A stretch of DNA of 21,997 bases. Origin: Actinomycetes bacterium. Lineage in GTDB: Bacteria > Actinomycetota > Thermoleophilia > Solirubrobacterales > 70-9. Under the pieces are notes generated by a model. The model searched no databases. It saw only the letters and a list, made by a program, of their open reading frames with translations, and was not told the origin of the DNA. Location of the stretch: the NCBI GenBank assembly GCA_023436605.1, contig JAEZIQ010000157.1:1-21997 (forward strand). The letters run 5' to 3'. The stretch's first letter is position 1. Every line of letters begins with the position of its first letter. Below, in pieces: positions 15,339-21,991 of the stretch. Position numbers and translations under genes: made by a program.

Positions 15339-16430
15339 ATGAGCTCAAGCGGAACGGGAATCCGGCTTATGCGCGGCCATCGTTGGTGTCTACCAGCCGT
15401 GCTCCTCCTCCTTCTGCTGCTGCTTTCATTCGTGTTGTCGGCAGGTCCCACCAGGGCCGCGGGTACCGGTTCGATCTCGGGCAACGTGTCGGGCGGCGCT
15501 ACCGAGGGAACGCTCCTGCTCGCTGGTCCGTGCGTGGCGGCCTATGACTCAGGCGGGACGCAGGTGGGGTTCGTTCGGGCAGCCGCCAATGGTGACTACA
15601 CGATCGGAAACCTGGTAGCCGGCGACTACCGGTTGGAGATCATCGACTGCGCGGCAAGGCTCGGTCATTTCCCGGGCGTCGTCTGTGTCGGTGCGGCGGC
15701 CGCGAACTGCCTCCTCCCGGGAGTGCCGAGTGAGTTCTACGACAACCAGAGAACCCTTGAGGCCGCGGCGACCGTGTCTGTAGCTGAAGGGATGACGACC
15801 ACGGGAATTGACGCCAGGTTCGGTACCAGCGGCGGGATCTCGGGGACAGTGACCGACACATCCGGCAATCCATTGAGTGGAGTCTGCGTCCAGGCCTTCC
15901 GCGGAGGCAGCTACTGGGGCCCCTATCCCGTCGGTGAGGTCGCGCATACAGACGACGGTAAGTACACGGTCAAAAACCTGGCCGCCGACAGCTACAGCTT
16001 GACGTTCAGGGATTGCCTGAACACGGAGGATCCCTTCGTGACCGAGTACCACTCAAGGGCCTCGGTGGCAGAAGACACGATCACGACCGGTGTCGACGTC
16101 CAACTTGTGACGAACCCCGATCCATCCGAAGCGGTCATCGATGAGGTCTCCGTCAAGGGACCGGCGAAGACCCGGAAGGGCAAACGGGTCACGTACCGGG
16201 TCACGGTGAAGAACTCCGGAAGCCTGCCCGCCATCGATGTCGAGGTCAAAGTGAGGGCGAGAGGAATCAACTCGTCGGAGTCGGCCGGGAAAATCGCGGC
16301 CGGTTCCACGAAAACCATCCCGATTACCCTGATTCCGAGGAAGAGCGGCAAGAAGAATCTCAGTTTTTATGTGAAATCCTCGAACGCTGGCAAAAAACGC
16401 GTCACCAAGCGGATCTTCGTGCGGAGGTAG
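15339..16430 (+). CDS. secreted protein with two CarboxypepD_reg-like repeats and a basic Ig-like C-terminal domain
   Basis: 363 residues. The signal peptide has a run of leucines and probable cleavage near TRA-AG. The mature N-terminus AGTGSISG is nearly the same as in the 772-residue paralogue downstream. Two beta-sandwich repeats of the carboxypeptidase regulatory-like type follow (about 43-165 and 166-257), each with the marks SGxVT, CVxA, GDYRLE and SEFYD. Cysteine pairs are C65/C104 and C183/C226, plus C116/C124 in an insertion. The C-terminal domain (about 266-363) is Lys/Arg-rich and resembles CARDB or other Ig-like modules. There is no LPXTG or membrane anchor. GGAAG lies about 8 nt before the ATG; ATG 15369 is an alternative. 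It shares an operon with the lipoprotein gene 7 nt downstream. Confidence 0.8.
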   Translation: MSSSGTGIRLMRGHRWCLPAVLLLLLLLLSFVLSAGPTRAAGTGSISGNVSGGATEGTLLLAGPCVAAYDSGGTQVGFVRAAANGDYTIGNLVAGDYRLEIIDCAARLGHFPGVVCVGAAAANCLLPGVPSEFYDNQRTLEAAATVSVAEGMTTTGIDARFGTSGGISGTVTDTSGNPLSGVCVQAFRGGSYWGPYPVGEVAHTDDGKYTVKNLAADSYSLTFRDCLNTEDPFVTEYHSRASVAEDTITTGVDVQLVTNPDPSEAVIDEVSVKGPAKTRKGKRVTYRVTVKNSGSLPAIDVEVKVRARGINSSESAGKIAAGSTKTIPITLIPRKSGKKNLSFYVKSSNAGKKRVTKRIFVRR

Positions 16431-16437
16431 GAAGACA

Positions 16438-16896
16438 ATGAGGGCGGTCCGGTTTACTGCGACAGGTTCAAAACGTGCGAGTTCCGGCCTGGCGATTGCG
16501 CTCGCAGCGCTGGCGTCGGCGGTGCTTCTCTTCGGCTGCTCGGACGACGGAGACTCCGAAGATAACTCGAGTCCGAACGGCGGCGATGCAATCGCCACCG
16601 GTTCAGCGAAGTGTGACCAGGAATCGATTCAGGAAGCGCTCAGCGCCTGGTCGAAAATGAACGGCACCGGGAAGGCGACCCTGCCCGACGACGAGGGTTC
16701 ATTCCGCTGTGCGGACGGCTGGGCGGTCGCATTTCCGAACGTGGGATCCGGCGAAGCCGAGGTCACCGTCACCGCAGTCTTCGAAGCAGAAGGACAGTTC
16801 TGGATCTCCAAGGACCGATCCGAGGTTTGCGGGAAGAACGCCAAGTCCGCCGAAGTGCCGGCATCGCTTTACCGGGACGCCTGCCAGTCGAACTAG
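16438..16896 (+). CDS. lipoprotein of unknown function
   Basis: 152 residues. A long signal sequence ends in the lipobox LFGC (C34), followed by an acidic linker (DDGDSEDNSS). The mature domain has four cysteines (C59, C91, C131, C149), enough for two disulfides, and a central FRCADGWAVAFP segment. No family recognised. AGGAAG directly precedes the ATG, and the gene starts 7 nt after the repeat-protein stop, so it is expressed with it and may sit with it at the cell surface. Confidence 0.75.
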   Translation: MRAVRFTATGSKRASSGLAIALAALASAVLLFGCSDDGDSEDNSSPNGGDAIATGSAKCDQESIQEALSAWSKMNGTGKATLPDDEGSFRCADGWAVAFPNVGSGEAEVTVTAVFEAEGQFWISKDRSEVCGKNAKSAEVPASLYRDACQSN

Positions 16897-16908
16897 TTGG
16901 TCGGCCGG

Positions 16909-16979
16909 AATGATCCAGGCGCCCAATACGTAGTTCAATCGGCTGTTCAGTTCCCGGGATTCTCCACCAATGATCCAGG
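16909..16979 (+). repeat. 11-bp direct repeat AATGATCCAGG upstream of the large repeat protein
   Basis: Exact copies at 16909-16919 and 16969-16979, start to start 60 bp, in the non-coding gap before the gene at 17031. Possible regulator sites. Confidence 0.5.
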
Positions 16980-16985
16980 TCGTCG

Positions 16986-16991
16986 TAGTAT
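16986..16991 (+). promoter_or_regulatory. candidate -10 box of the large repeat-protein gene
   Basis: TAGTAT lies just before the hairpin at 16993-17023; transcription would start within the hairpin's left arm. No strong -35 was found. Confidence 0.35.
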
Positions 16992-16992
16992 G

Positions 16993-17023
16993 TCCCTATC
17001 CGTCAGCCCGACCGGGATAGGGA
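16993..17023 (+). promoter_or_regulatory. 5' leader hairpin covering the ribosome site
   Basis: Arms TCCCTATCC (16993-17001) and GGATAGGGA (17015-17023) are perfect 9-bp complements, with GTC/GAC able to extend pairing inside the loop. The right arm contains most of the AGGGAG ribosome site that serves ATG 17031. Confidence 0.5.
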
Positions 17024-17030
17024 GATCCAA

Positions 17031-19349
17031 ATGAGGTTCAGAGATGCGAACCGAACATCATCGGCCCGTCGGCCGGGTGCTGGCCTGCGTGCGTCCTTGT
17101 TGGTCCTCTTTTCGGGACTGGTCCTGCTCGGGTTCTCTGGTTCGTCTGCGAGTGCCGCAGGGACCGGTTCCATAACGGGAACCGTCACCGACAACTCCGG
17201 GGGGCCACTTCAATACGTCTGCGTCAAGGCGTACAACGCTGGCGGTGAAGAGGTCAAGATCTCCTCGACCAACTGGAGGGGCGAATACAAGATTGCTGAT
17301 CTCGACCCGGGTGACTACCGGATCGAGTTTCTTCGCTGCGACAACGTCACCAAGCTGAGCGAGTTCTACGACAACGTAGGGTCGCTGGCTGAGGCCACGC
17401 CGGTTTCGGTCACCTCAGGCGCGAACGCGGAAGGAATTGACGCCGTGCTGGCGACCGGTGGCACGATTTCCGGCACGGTAACGGACGCCGGAGGAAACCC
17501 TCTGGGCGGGGCCTGCGCGAGGGCATATGACGTCGACGGGAACCAGGTCGGCTCCGACCAGACCGACCTGAACGGGCAGTACGCAATCGTCGGTCTGTCA
17601 ACCGGGGAGTACCGGGTCCAGTTCCGCGGATGCGGCAAGAACGCGGCCCCCGAGTTCTACGACGACCAGGAGACCCTCACTGCCGCCGCTCCGGTTCAGG
17701 TCACTGCGGGAACGGACACGGGTGACATAGACGCGCAGTTGGCGCTCGGCGGCTCGATCTCGGGAACGATCAGCAATGACGCTCTCGGACCGCTCGAGAA
17801 GATCTGCGTCGACGCCTTTGACTCGACCGGCGAGCGGGTGGCCCACGACAGATCGGACCCGGAAGGGAAGTACAGGGTGGTCGGACTGGGCTCAGGCGAA
17901 CACCGGCTCCGGTTTTATCAATGCGCCTCCAACCTGAATCTGCTCGAGGAGTACTACGGCGACGAGGCAACTCTTGAGGAGGCCACTCCGGTCAATGTGG
18001 ACGTTGGCTCCGAAACAACCGGTATCGACGCCGAGTTGGCGACCGGAGGGATTATTTCCGGCACGCTCGCGGCCGCCGATAACGGAGCTCCTTCCGGGTC
18101 GGTCTGCCTCTTTTCGGTGACGGTGTACGACTCCGCGGGCGAGCCGGCACGATCAAGGTCCTTTCTCGACTCCGGCAGCTACCGGATCGATCGACTCCCG
18201 ACCGGCGAGTACCGGGTGGGATTCCACTTCAGTTGCGCCCAGCCAACTGCCGAATACATCTGGACGCCGGTCGGAACTCCGATGTTCGAGTTCTACGAAG
18301 ACAAACAGACCCTTGAGGAAGCGACCCCGGTTCAGGTGACGGCGGGCCAGGAGACCACGAAGATCCACGGTCACCTCGGGCAGAACTTTCCGACCGGATC
18401 GCTATCGGGCACGGTCACCGACGAGAACGGTGATCCCCTGGATGGTGTCTGCGTCAAGCTCTTCAATTCGAACGGCACGCTTAAATCGGGTCGCAGCGCC
18501 AACAGCGACGGGACCTACAGGTTTGGTGGCCTCGCGACCGGGCAGTACCGCCTCGAGTTCCGGGGCTGCGGTGATTGGGGGCCGAACGTGCTCGGCGAGT
18601 TCTACGAGAACGCTCCGAACCTCGAGACGGCGACCCCGGTCTCGGTCACCGATGACGTCGACACGACCGGGATCGACGCTCAACTGGCTCCCGGCGGCAC
18701 GATCTCGGGAACCGTGACCGACAACAGCGGGACGCCGCTGCCCGGGATCTGCGTTCAGGCCTACGACGACGAAGGCAACCTGGAGGACGCCGACGGGACG
18801 GATTCCTCCGGCAATTACACGATCGTCGGCCTGGGCTCCGGCCAGCACCGGGTGAAGTTCAATCATCACGGCGGCTGCTCGGACGTCGATTCACCGAACG
18901 GCTTCCAGCCCGAGTTCTACGAAGATGTCACCACCCTGGAAGCGGCGACCCCGATCGCCGTGACCGCCGGGTCGGACACGCCGGGGATCGATGCGGAGCT
19001 CGCGGCCCCGCCAACGACCGACCCCGATCCCGACGTGCCGAACCGCGCGAAGATCAGCAAGCTCACGGTCAGGGGTCCGGCCAAGGTTCGGATCGGCAGG
19101 AAAGCGGTCTACCGCGTGCGGATCACAAACTCCGGCAACCAGCCGGTGAAGGGCGCGAGACTCCAGGTCAAGGGCCGAGGAGGGTTGGCCACGACCTTGC
19201 GGAACATCACGATTCCCCCGGCAACCACAAGGGCGGTCAAGGTCAAGGTCAAACCGAAGCGACGCGGCACGACGGTCCTGAGTTTCAAGGTCACCACTTC
19301 GAACGCCGGGTCCAGAGCCGCAAAACGGCGCATCATCGTCACGAAGTAA
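17031..19349 (+). CDS. large secreted protein with six two-cysteine CarboxypepD_reg-like repeats
   Basis: 772 residues. The signal peptide has probable cleavage at ASA-AG near residue 43. Six beta-sandwich repeats of about 97-115 residues run from 46 to 658. Each starts near GTISGTVTD, contains CVxAYD, GxYRIxGL and GEYRVxF, and ends with EFYEDxxTLEEATPV, a VTAG stretch and GIDAxLA. Every repeat has exactly two cysteines: 64/103, 162/201, 259/298, 359/402, 474/513 and 574/616; the mature protein has no others. A Pro/Asp linker leads to a basic Ig-like C-terminal domain (about 675-772) homologous to that of the 363-residue paralogue. No sortase motif, transmembrane anchor or catalytic domain is seen; a structural or adhesive surface protein is likely. 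AGGGAG lies 6 nt before the ATG. Confidence 0.85.
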   Translation: MRFRDANRTSSARRPGAGLRASLLVLFSGLVLLGFSGSSASAAGTGSITGTVTDNSGGPLQYVCVKAYNAGGEEVKISSTNWRGEYKIADLDPGDYRIEFLRCDNVTKLSEFYDNVGSLAEATPVSVTSGANAEGIDAVLATGGTISGTVTDAGGNPLGGACARAYDVDGNQVGSDQTDLNGQYAIVGLSTGEYRVQFRGCGKNAAPEFYDDQETLTAAAPVQVTAGTDTGDIDAQLALGGSISGTISNDALGPLEKICVDAFDSTGERVAHDRSDPEGKYRVVGLGSGEHRLRFYQCASNLNLLEEYYGDEATLEEATPVNVDVGSETTGIDAELATGGIISGTLAAADNGAPSGSVCLFSVTVYDSAGEPARSRSFLDSGSYRIDRLPTGEYRVGFHFSCAQPTAEYIWTPVGTPMFEFYEDKQTLEEATPVQVTAGQETTKIHGHLGQNFPTGSLSGTVTDENGDPLDGVCVKLFNSNGTLKSGRSANSDGTYRFGGLATGQYRLEFRGCGDWGPNVLGEFYENAPNLETATPVSVTDDVDTTGIDAQLAPGGTISGTVTDNSGTPLPGICVQAYDDEGNLEDADGTDSSGNYTIVGLGSGQHRVKFNHHGGCSDVDSPNGFQPEFYEDVTTLEAATPIAVTAGSDTPGIDAELAAPPTTDPDPDVPNRAKISKLTVRGPAKVRIGRKAVYRVRITNSGNQPVKGARLQVKGRGGLATTLRNITIPPATTRAVKVKVKPKRRGTTVLSFKVTTSNAGSRAAKRRIIVTK
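17166..19004 (+). repeat. six tandem coding repeats of about 290-350 bp
   Basis: Unit boundaries by residue are about 46, 144, 241, 340, 456, 555 and 658. Units 2 and 6 look most alike in protein sequence. Unit 4 is longest, with insertions around SVCLFSV and the TAEYIWTPVG segment. The DNA is well diverged, so these are old duplications rather than recent expansions. Confidence 0.8.
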
Positions 19350-19365
19350 CGACCGAAGTCAGGGG

Positions 19366-19398
19366 GGACCCGGAACCCCGACACGCGGGGCAGGGTCC
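19366..19398 (+). terminator. two-tier GC-rich hairpin after the large repeat-protein gene
   Basis: Outer arms GGACCC (19366-19371) and GGGTCC (19393-19398) enclose inner arms CCCCG (19376-19380) and CGGGG (19386-19390). It begins 16 nt after the stop. No U-tract follows, as with the hairpin at 6991-7021. Confidence 0.55.
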
Positions 19399-19406
19399 GT
19401 GATAGT

Positions 19407-19428
19407 CATATACCTATATAGGTATATG
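19407..19428. promoter_or_regulatory. perfect 22-bp palindrome, candidate ArsR-type operator
   Basis: Each half reads CATATACCTAT inward to the centre, and the sequence equals its own reverse complement over 22 bp. It is strikingly AT-rich and ends 2 nt before the ATG of the ArsR gene, covering the -10 region. Binding of the encoded repressor would block initiation. Confidence 0.75.
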
Positions 19429-19430
19429 AT

Positions 19431-19778
19431 ATGGCTGTGGCACCAGTCCCGACGACAACAGACGCGTTTGCGGCTCTCGCTGAGCCCCGTCGCCGAGATC
19501 TGCTCGAGGCGATCGGCGAGCGTGAGGTCACGGTCTCCGAACTCGTCGAGAAGCTCGATATCGGGCAACCCCAGGCATCCAAGCACCTGCGGGTGCTGCG
19601 CGACGTCGATCTGGTGCACGTGCGAGCGGAAGGCAAACGGCGCTGGTATCGCGTCAACGGTGCGGCACTACGTCCGGTGCACGACTGGGTGGGCTCGTTC
19701 GAGCGCACCTGGAACATTCGACTAGACCGACTCGACGATCTGGTCGTCGGGCTCAAATCCCAGGAGGATCAGGAATGA
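19431..19778 (+). CDS. ArsR-family transcriptional repressor
   Basis: 115 residues with a winged helix: FAALAEPRRRDLLEAI, VTVSELVEKLDIGQPQASKHLRVL (recognition helix-turn-helix, about 33-56) and the wing VRAEGKRRWYRVN. No cysteine is present, so it is not a classical thiolate metal sensor. It belongs to the ArsR type that sits next to AHSA1/SRPBCC genes. A TAGGTA hexamer 6 nt before the ATG lies inside the palindromic operator, suggesting leaderless, self-repressed transcription. The stop overlaps the next start (ATGA). Confidence 0.9.
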   Translation: MAVAPVPTTTDAFAALAEPRRRDLLEAIGEREVTVSELVEKLDIGQPQASKHLRVLRDVDLVHVRAEGKRRWYRVNGAALRPVHDWVGSFERTWNIRLDRLDDLVVGLKSQEDQE

Positions 19779-20290
19779 ACACTCCCGCCACCAACCGGCA
19801 CGGCTCCGCCACCATCGAACTGCAGGGCGATCGCGAGTACATCGTCACCCGCAAGTTCGACGCGCCGGCCGAGCTCATCTTCCAGGCCCACACCACGCCC
19901 GAGCTGATCAAGCAGTGGTGGGGTTTCGAAACCTCGGAATGGCTGGTCTGCGAAGTCGATTTCCGGGTTGGCGGCCACTGGCGGAACGTGTTGCGTGACG
20001 GTGGCATCCAGGTCGGTTTCCATGGCACCTACCTTGAGATCGATCGCCCCAACCGGCTTGTCCTGACCGAGGTTTTCGAGGGCGCCCCGGTACCCAAGGG
20101 CGGCCACATCGATGACACCGGCACCGTCAACACGACCACGCTCGAAGAAGACGGCAACGGCGTCACCACGATGACGGTTCACGTTCGTCACGCCCTTCCC
20201 GAACACCGCGACGCGATGCTCGAAACCGGTATGGAAAGCGGAATGCAGGTCTCCTACAACCGCCTCGAGGATCTCGTTCGAGCCACCTGA
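19775..20290 (+). CDS. AHSA1-type SRPBCC domain protein
   Basis: 171 residues. The fold marks are ITVTRKFDAPAELIFQAHTTPELIKQWWGF-like (here YIVTRKFDAP and TTPELIKQWWG), a central FRVGGHWRNV and a C-terminal amphipathic helix (MESGMQVSYNRLEDLV). SRPBCC proteins have a deep hydrophobic ligand cavity; the ligand is unknown. GGAGGATCAGGA precedes the ATG, and the 4-nt overlap couples it to the ArsR gene, a frequent regulator/target pair in Actinomycetota and Proteobacteria. Confidence 0.9.
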   Translation: MNTPATNRHGSATIELQGDREYIVTRKFDAPAELIFQAHTTPELIKQWWGFETSEWLVCEVDFRVGGHWRNVLRDGGIQVGFHGTYLEIDRPNRLVLTEVFEGAPVPKGGHIDDTGTVNTTTLEEDGNGVTTMTVHVRHALPEHRDAMLETGMESGMQVSYNRLEDLVRAT

Positions 20291-20296
20291 CCCGGC

Positions 20297-20322
20297 AAAA
20301 GAATCTCTTCCAACAGAGATTC
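20297..20322 (-). terminator. intrinsic terminator downstream of the tRNA-Met fragment
   Basis: Read on the minus strand, GAATCTCT and AGAGATTC (20301-20308 and 20315-20322) form an 8-bp stem with a 6-nt loop, followed by TTTT (20297-20300). It follows the tRNA 3' end by about 6 nt, so it looks like the original terminator of the tRNA gene. It may also stop the ArsR operon from the other side. Confidence 0.7.
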
Positions 20323-20328
20323 AGGAAG

Positions 20329-20369
20329 TACCGGGGGAGGGACTCGAACCCCCGACACGCGGATTATGA
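20329..20369 (-). tRNA. 3' fragment of tRNA-Met(CAT), attachment-site core
   Basis: On the minus strand the bases fit the 3' half of a tRNA. They include loop TCATAA with anticodon CAT, anticodon stem 3' side TCCGC (20359-20363), variable loop GTGTC, T stem-loop GGGGG-TTCGAGT-CCCTC (20337-20353), acceptor 3' strand CCCCGGT and discriminator A (20329). CCA is not encoded. The 5' half is missing: the bases where GCGGA should precede the loop read TCGGC, and no D arm follows. This is therefore not a working tRNA but the duplicated target end left by integration. Confidence 0.75.
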
Positions 20370-20566
20370 TGCCGATTTTTGCTTTCCCGGCATGCCCCGC
20401 TGTGTCCCGTTTCGCCCTCTAGAAAGCCAAAAACGCCGGTTTGGGTTCCGGCAATATCCGGACGTATCCGTGCGTGCCGTTGGCAAATTGTTGGCACGAC
20501 ATCAGATTTGCGACATGACGGACGAAAAACCGCCGTCGGGCCGGTCGGGCGGTTTATCACCGTCGT
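20370..20566. other. element end with phased direct repeats, candidate recombinase/excisionase arm sites
   Basis: The stretch between the tRNA fragment and the first element gene has no convincing gene. TATCCG occurs at 20455-20460 and 20465-20470, 10 bp apart, and GTTGGCA at 20479-20485 and 20490-20496, 11 bp apart, each about one helical turn. Such phasing is typical of sites bound side by side by integrase arm domains or by an excisionase. Confidence 0.5.
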
Positions 20567-20863
20567 GTGAACGCTACCCAGGCCAGTCAACCCGACTTCT
20601 TCGAGGCTCTCGTCTCGGCCGTCGCTGATCGCGTGACCGAGCAGCTTCTCGACGAGCTTCGGGGGCAAGGAACCCTCGGGGGCGGAGATGAGCCGTACAT
20701 CCGGGTCAAGGAAGCCGCCGAGTATCTCGGCAACTGCTCTGAGAAGCGCATTCGCAACCTCACAAGCCAGGGGAGGCTCCGTCACGTCAAAGACGGCTCG
20801 CTGACCCTGACCAAGAAATCGTGGATCGACGATTCACTCAACGAAGGGACAAGCAATGAGTAG
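20567..20863 (+). CDS. excisionase-like helix-turn-helix protein
   Basis: 98 residues from a GTG start. The C-terminal half is an HTH_17-type DNA-binding domain: YIRVKEAAEYLG (about 43-54), then SEKRIRNLTSQGRL and the wing RHVKDGSLTLTKKSWIDD. The N-terminal half is acidic and helical. It overlaps the integrase gene by 8 bp, the usual place of a recombination directionality factor, but it could instead be an element repressor. The stop TAG lies at 20861-20863. Confidence 0.75.
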   Translation: MNATQASQPDFFEALVSAVADRVTEQLLDELRGQGTLGGGDEPYIRVKEAAEYLGNCSEKRIRNLTSQGRLRHVKDGSLTLTKKSWIDDSLNEGTSNE

Positions 20864-21965
20864 AAACAAAAAGGTGAAGACCTCTGTCAAGGGCGTCTAC
20901 AAGCGGGGCAACTCCTACCAGGTGACCTGGAGAGATCGGGAGGGGTCTTACCGAAGCAAATCGGTGCCAACCTTCGAGCAGGCCAGGAGACTCAAAGGTC
21001 AGGTCGAGTACGAAAAGAGTCTCCCGGTGCAAGAGATGTCGAAACGAGTTCGTTTCGAAGACTTCGCTCGCGAGTGGATCGAAAGCTACGTCGGCAAACG
21101 CACCCTGGTTCGAGACAGAACCAAGACCGACTACCTTCGCCAACTGGAGAACCACATCTTCCCCAAGATCGGAACGAGGACGCTCGCGGACATTTCTCCC
21201 GGCGATCTGCAGGACATCGTCAACGGACTCCTGTCGGGTCGGGGAGCAGCCAAGCGAAAACTGGCCCCGTCCACGGTACGTCGAGTTTTCGTGCCGGTTC
21301 ACCGCGTCTTCCGGTACGCGATCAACAAGCGGCTGCTCATGATCGATCCATCGATGTCCCTGGATATCCCGTCTGATACGACCGCACGTAAAAAGACCAG
21401 GGTGCTCGTCAAGGAAGATCTGAGCCGTCTTGTCGCAGAGATCCCAGAGGAGCACCGGCTCCTGGTCGAAACGATCGCTGTAACCGGCATCCGATGGTCA
21501 GAAGCCGCAGCCCTGACTCCCGAACGAATCGACCCCCAAGATTGCCTGGTTCACATTCGTCGCTCAGGCGTAAACGGCCGAGTGCAAGCTCTCAAGACAC
21601 AGCGAGCCGAGAGGAGCATCCGGATCTCCCAGAACCTGTGGGAACGGCTCCGTAAGCGTGCAGAAGAGCGGACGGGGGAGAGGTTCCTGTTTTCTCGTTT
21701 GGATGGATCGATGCTCGCCGACAACCACATGCGATGCCAGGTCCTCAAAAAGGCCGCGGAAAGGGCAGGTCTGGGCGAGATCGGCGGGTTTCACACCCTG
21801 CGTCATACAGCCGGATCACTTCTTTACGCGAATGGCGCAAACATCAGCCAGGTCCAAGCCTATCTTGGGCACAGTTCACCCAGCTTCACGCATAACACGT
21901 ACGTGCACCTGCTCGGGAACGAGAAACAACCGGTGCTGGAGATCGATCCGACCCCCGAGGGGTAA
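20856..21965 (+). CDS. tyrosine-recombinase integrase
   Basis: 369 residues, complete. An N-terminal arm-binding domain (about 10-60: VYKRGNSYQVTWRDREG), a SAM-like core-binding domain (about 65-170) and the catalytic domain (about 185-360) are present. The active site is R213 (TGIRWSEA), K247 in the beta-hairpin, H313 and R316 (HTLRH), H339 (LGHSS) and nucleophile Y349 (NTYVH); all are present. ATG 20856 has AAGGGA about 6 nt upstream. The position beside a tRNA-Met 3' fragment indicates integration into that tRNA gene. Protein and gene look intact, so the element may still be mobile. The far end is outside the window. Confidence 0.95.
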   Translation: MSRNKKVKTSVKGVYKRGNSYQVTWRDREGSYRSKSVPTFEQARRLKGQVEYEKSLPVQEMSKRVRFEDFAREWIESYVGKRTLVRDRTKTDYLRQLENHIFPKIGTRTLADISPGDLQDIVNGLLSGRGAAKRKLAPSTVRRVFVPVHRVFRYAINKRLLMIDPSMSLDIPSDTTARKKTRVLVKEDLSRLVAEIPEEHRLLVETIAVTGIRWSEAAALTPERIDPQDCLVHIRRSGVNGRVQALKTQRAERSIRISQNLWERLRKRAEERTGERFLFSRLDGSMLADNHMRCQVLKKAAERAGLGEIGGFHTLRHTAGSLLYANGANISQVQAYLGHSSPSFTHNTYVHLLGNEKQPVLEIDPTPEG

Positions 21966-21971
21966 CGCCGA

Positions 21972-21991
21972 GGCAGCGCCCGAGGCAGTGA
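21972..21991 (+). repeat. short direct repeat CGAGGCAG after the integrase
   Basis: Two copies of CGAGGCAG, 12 bp apart start to start, close to the right edge (within 21966-21997). Its meaning cannot be judged from the few bases left; no gene is visible after the integrase stop. Confidence 0.35.

Noticed and set aside
17166..19004. Tandem repeats as a possible CRISPR or satellite array
   Set aside because: Units are about 290-350 bp, diverged and in one reading frame with conserved protein motifs, so they are protein-domain repeats.
20329..20400. A complete functional tRNA-Met on the minus strand
   Set aside because: The 5' anticodon-stem side does not pair, and no D arm or 5' acceptor strand follows; only the 3' half is present.
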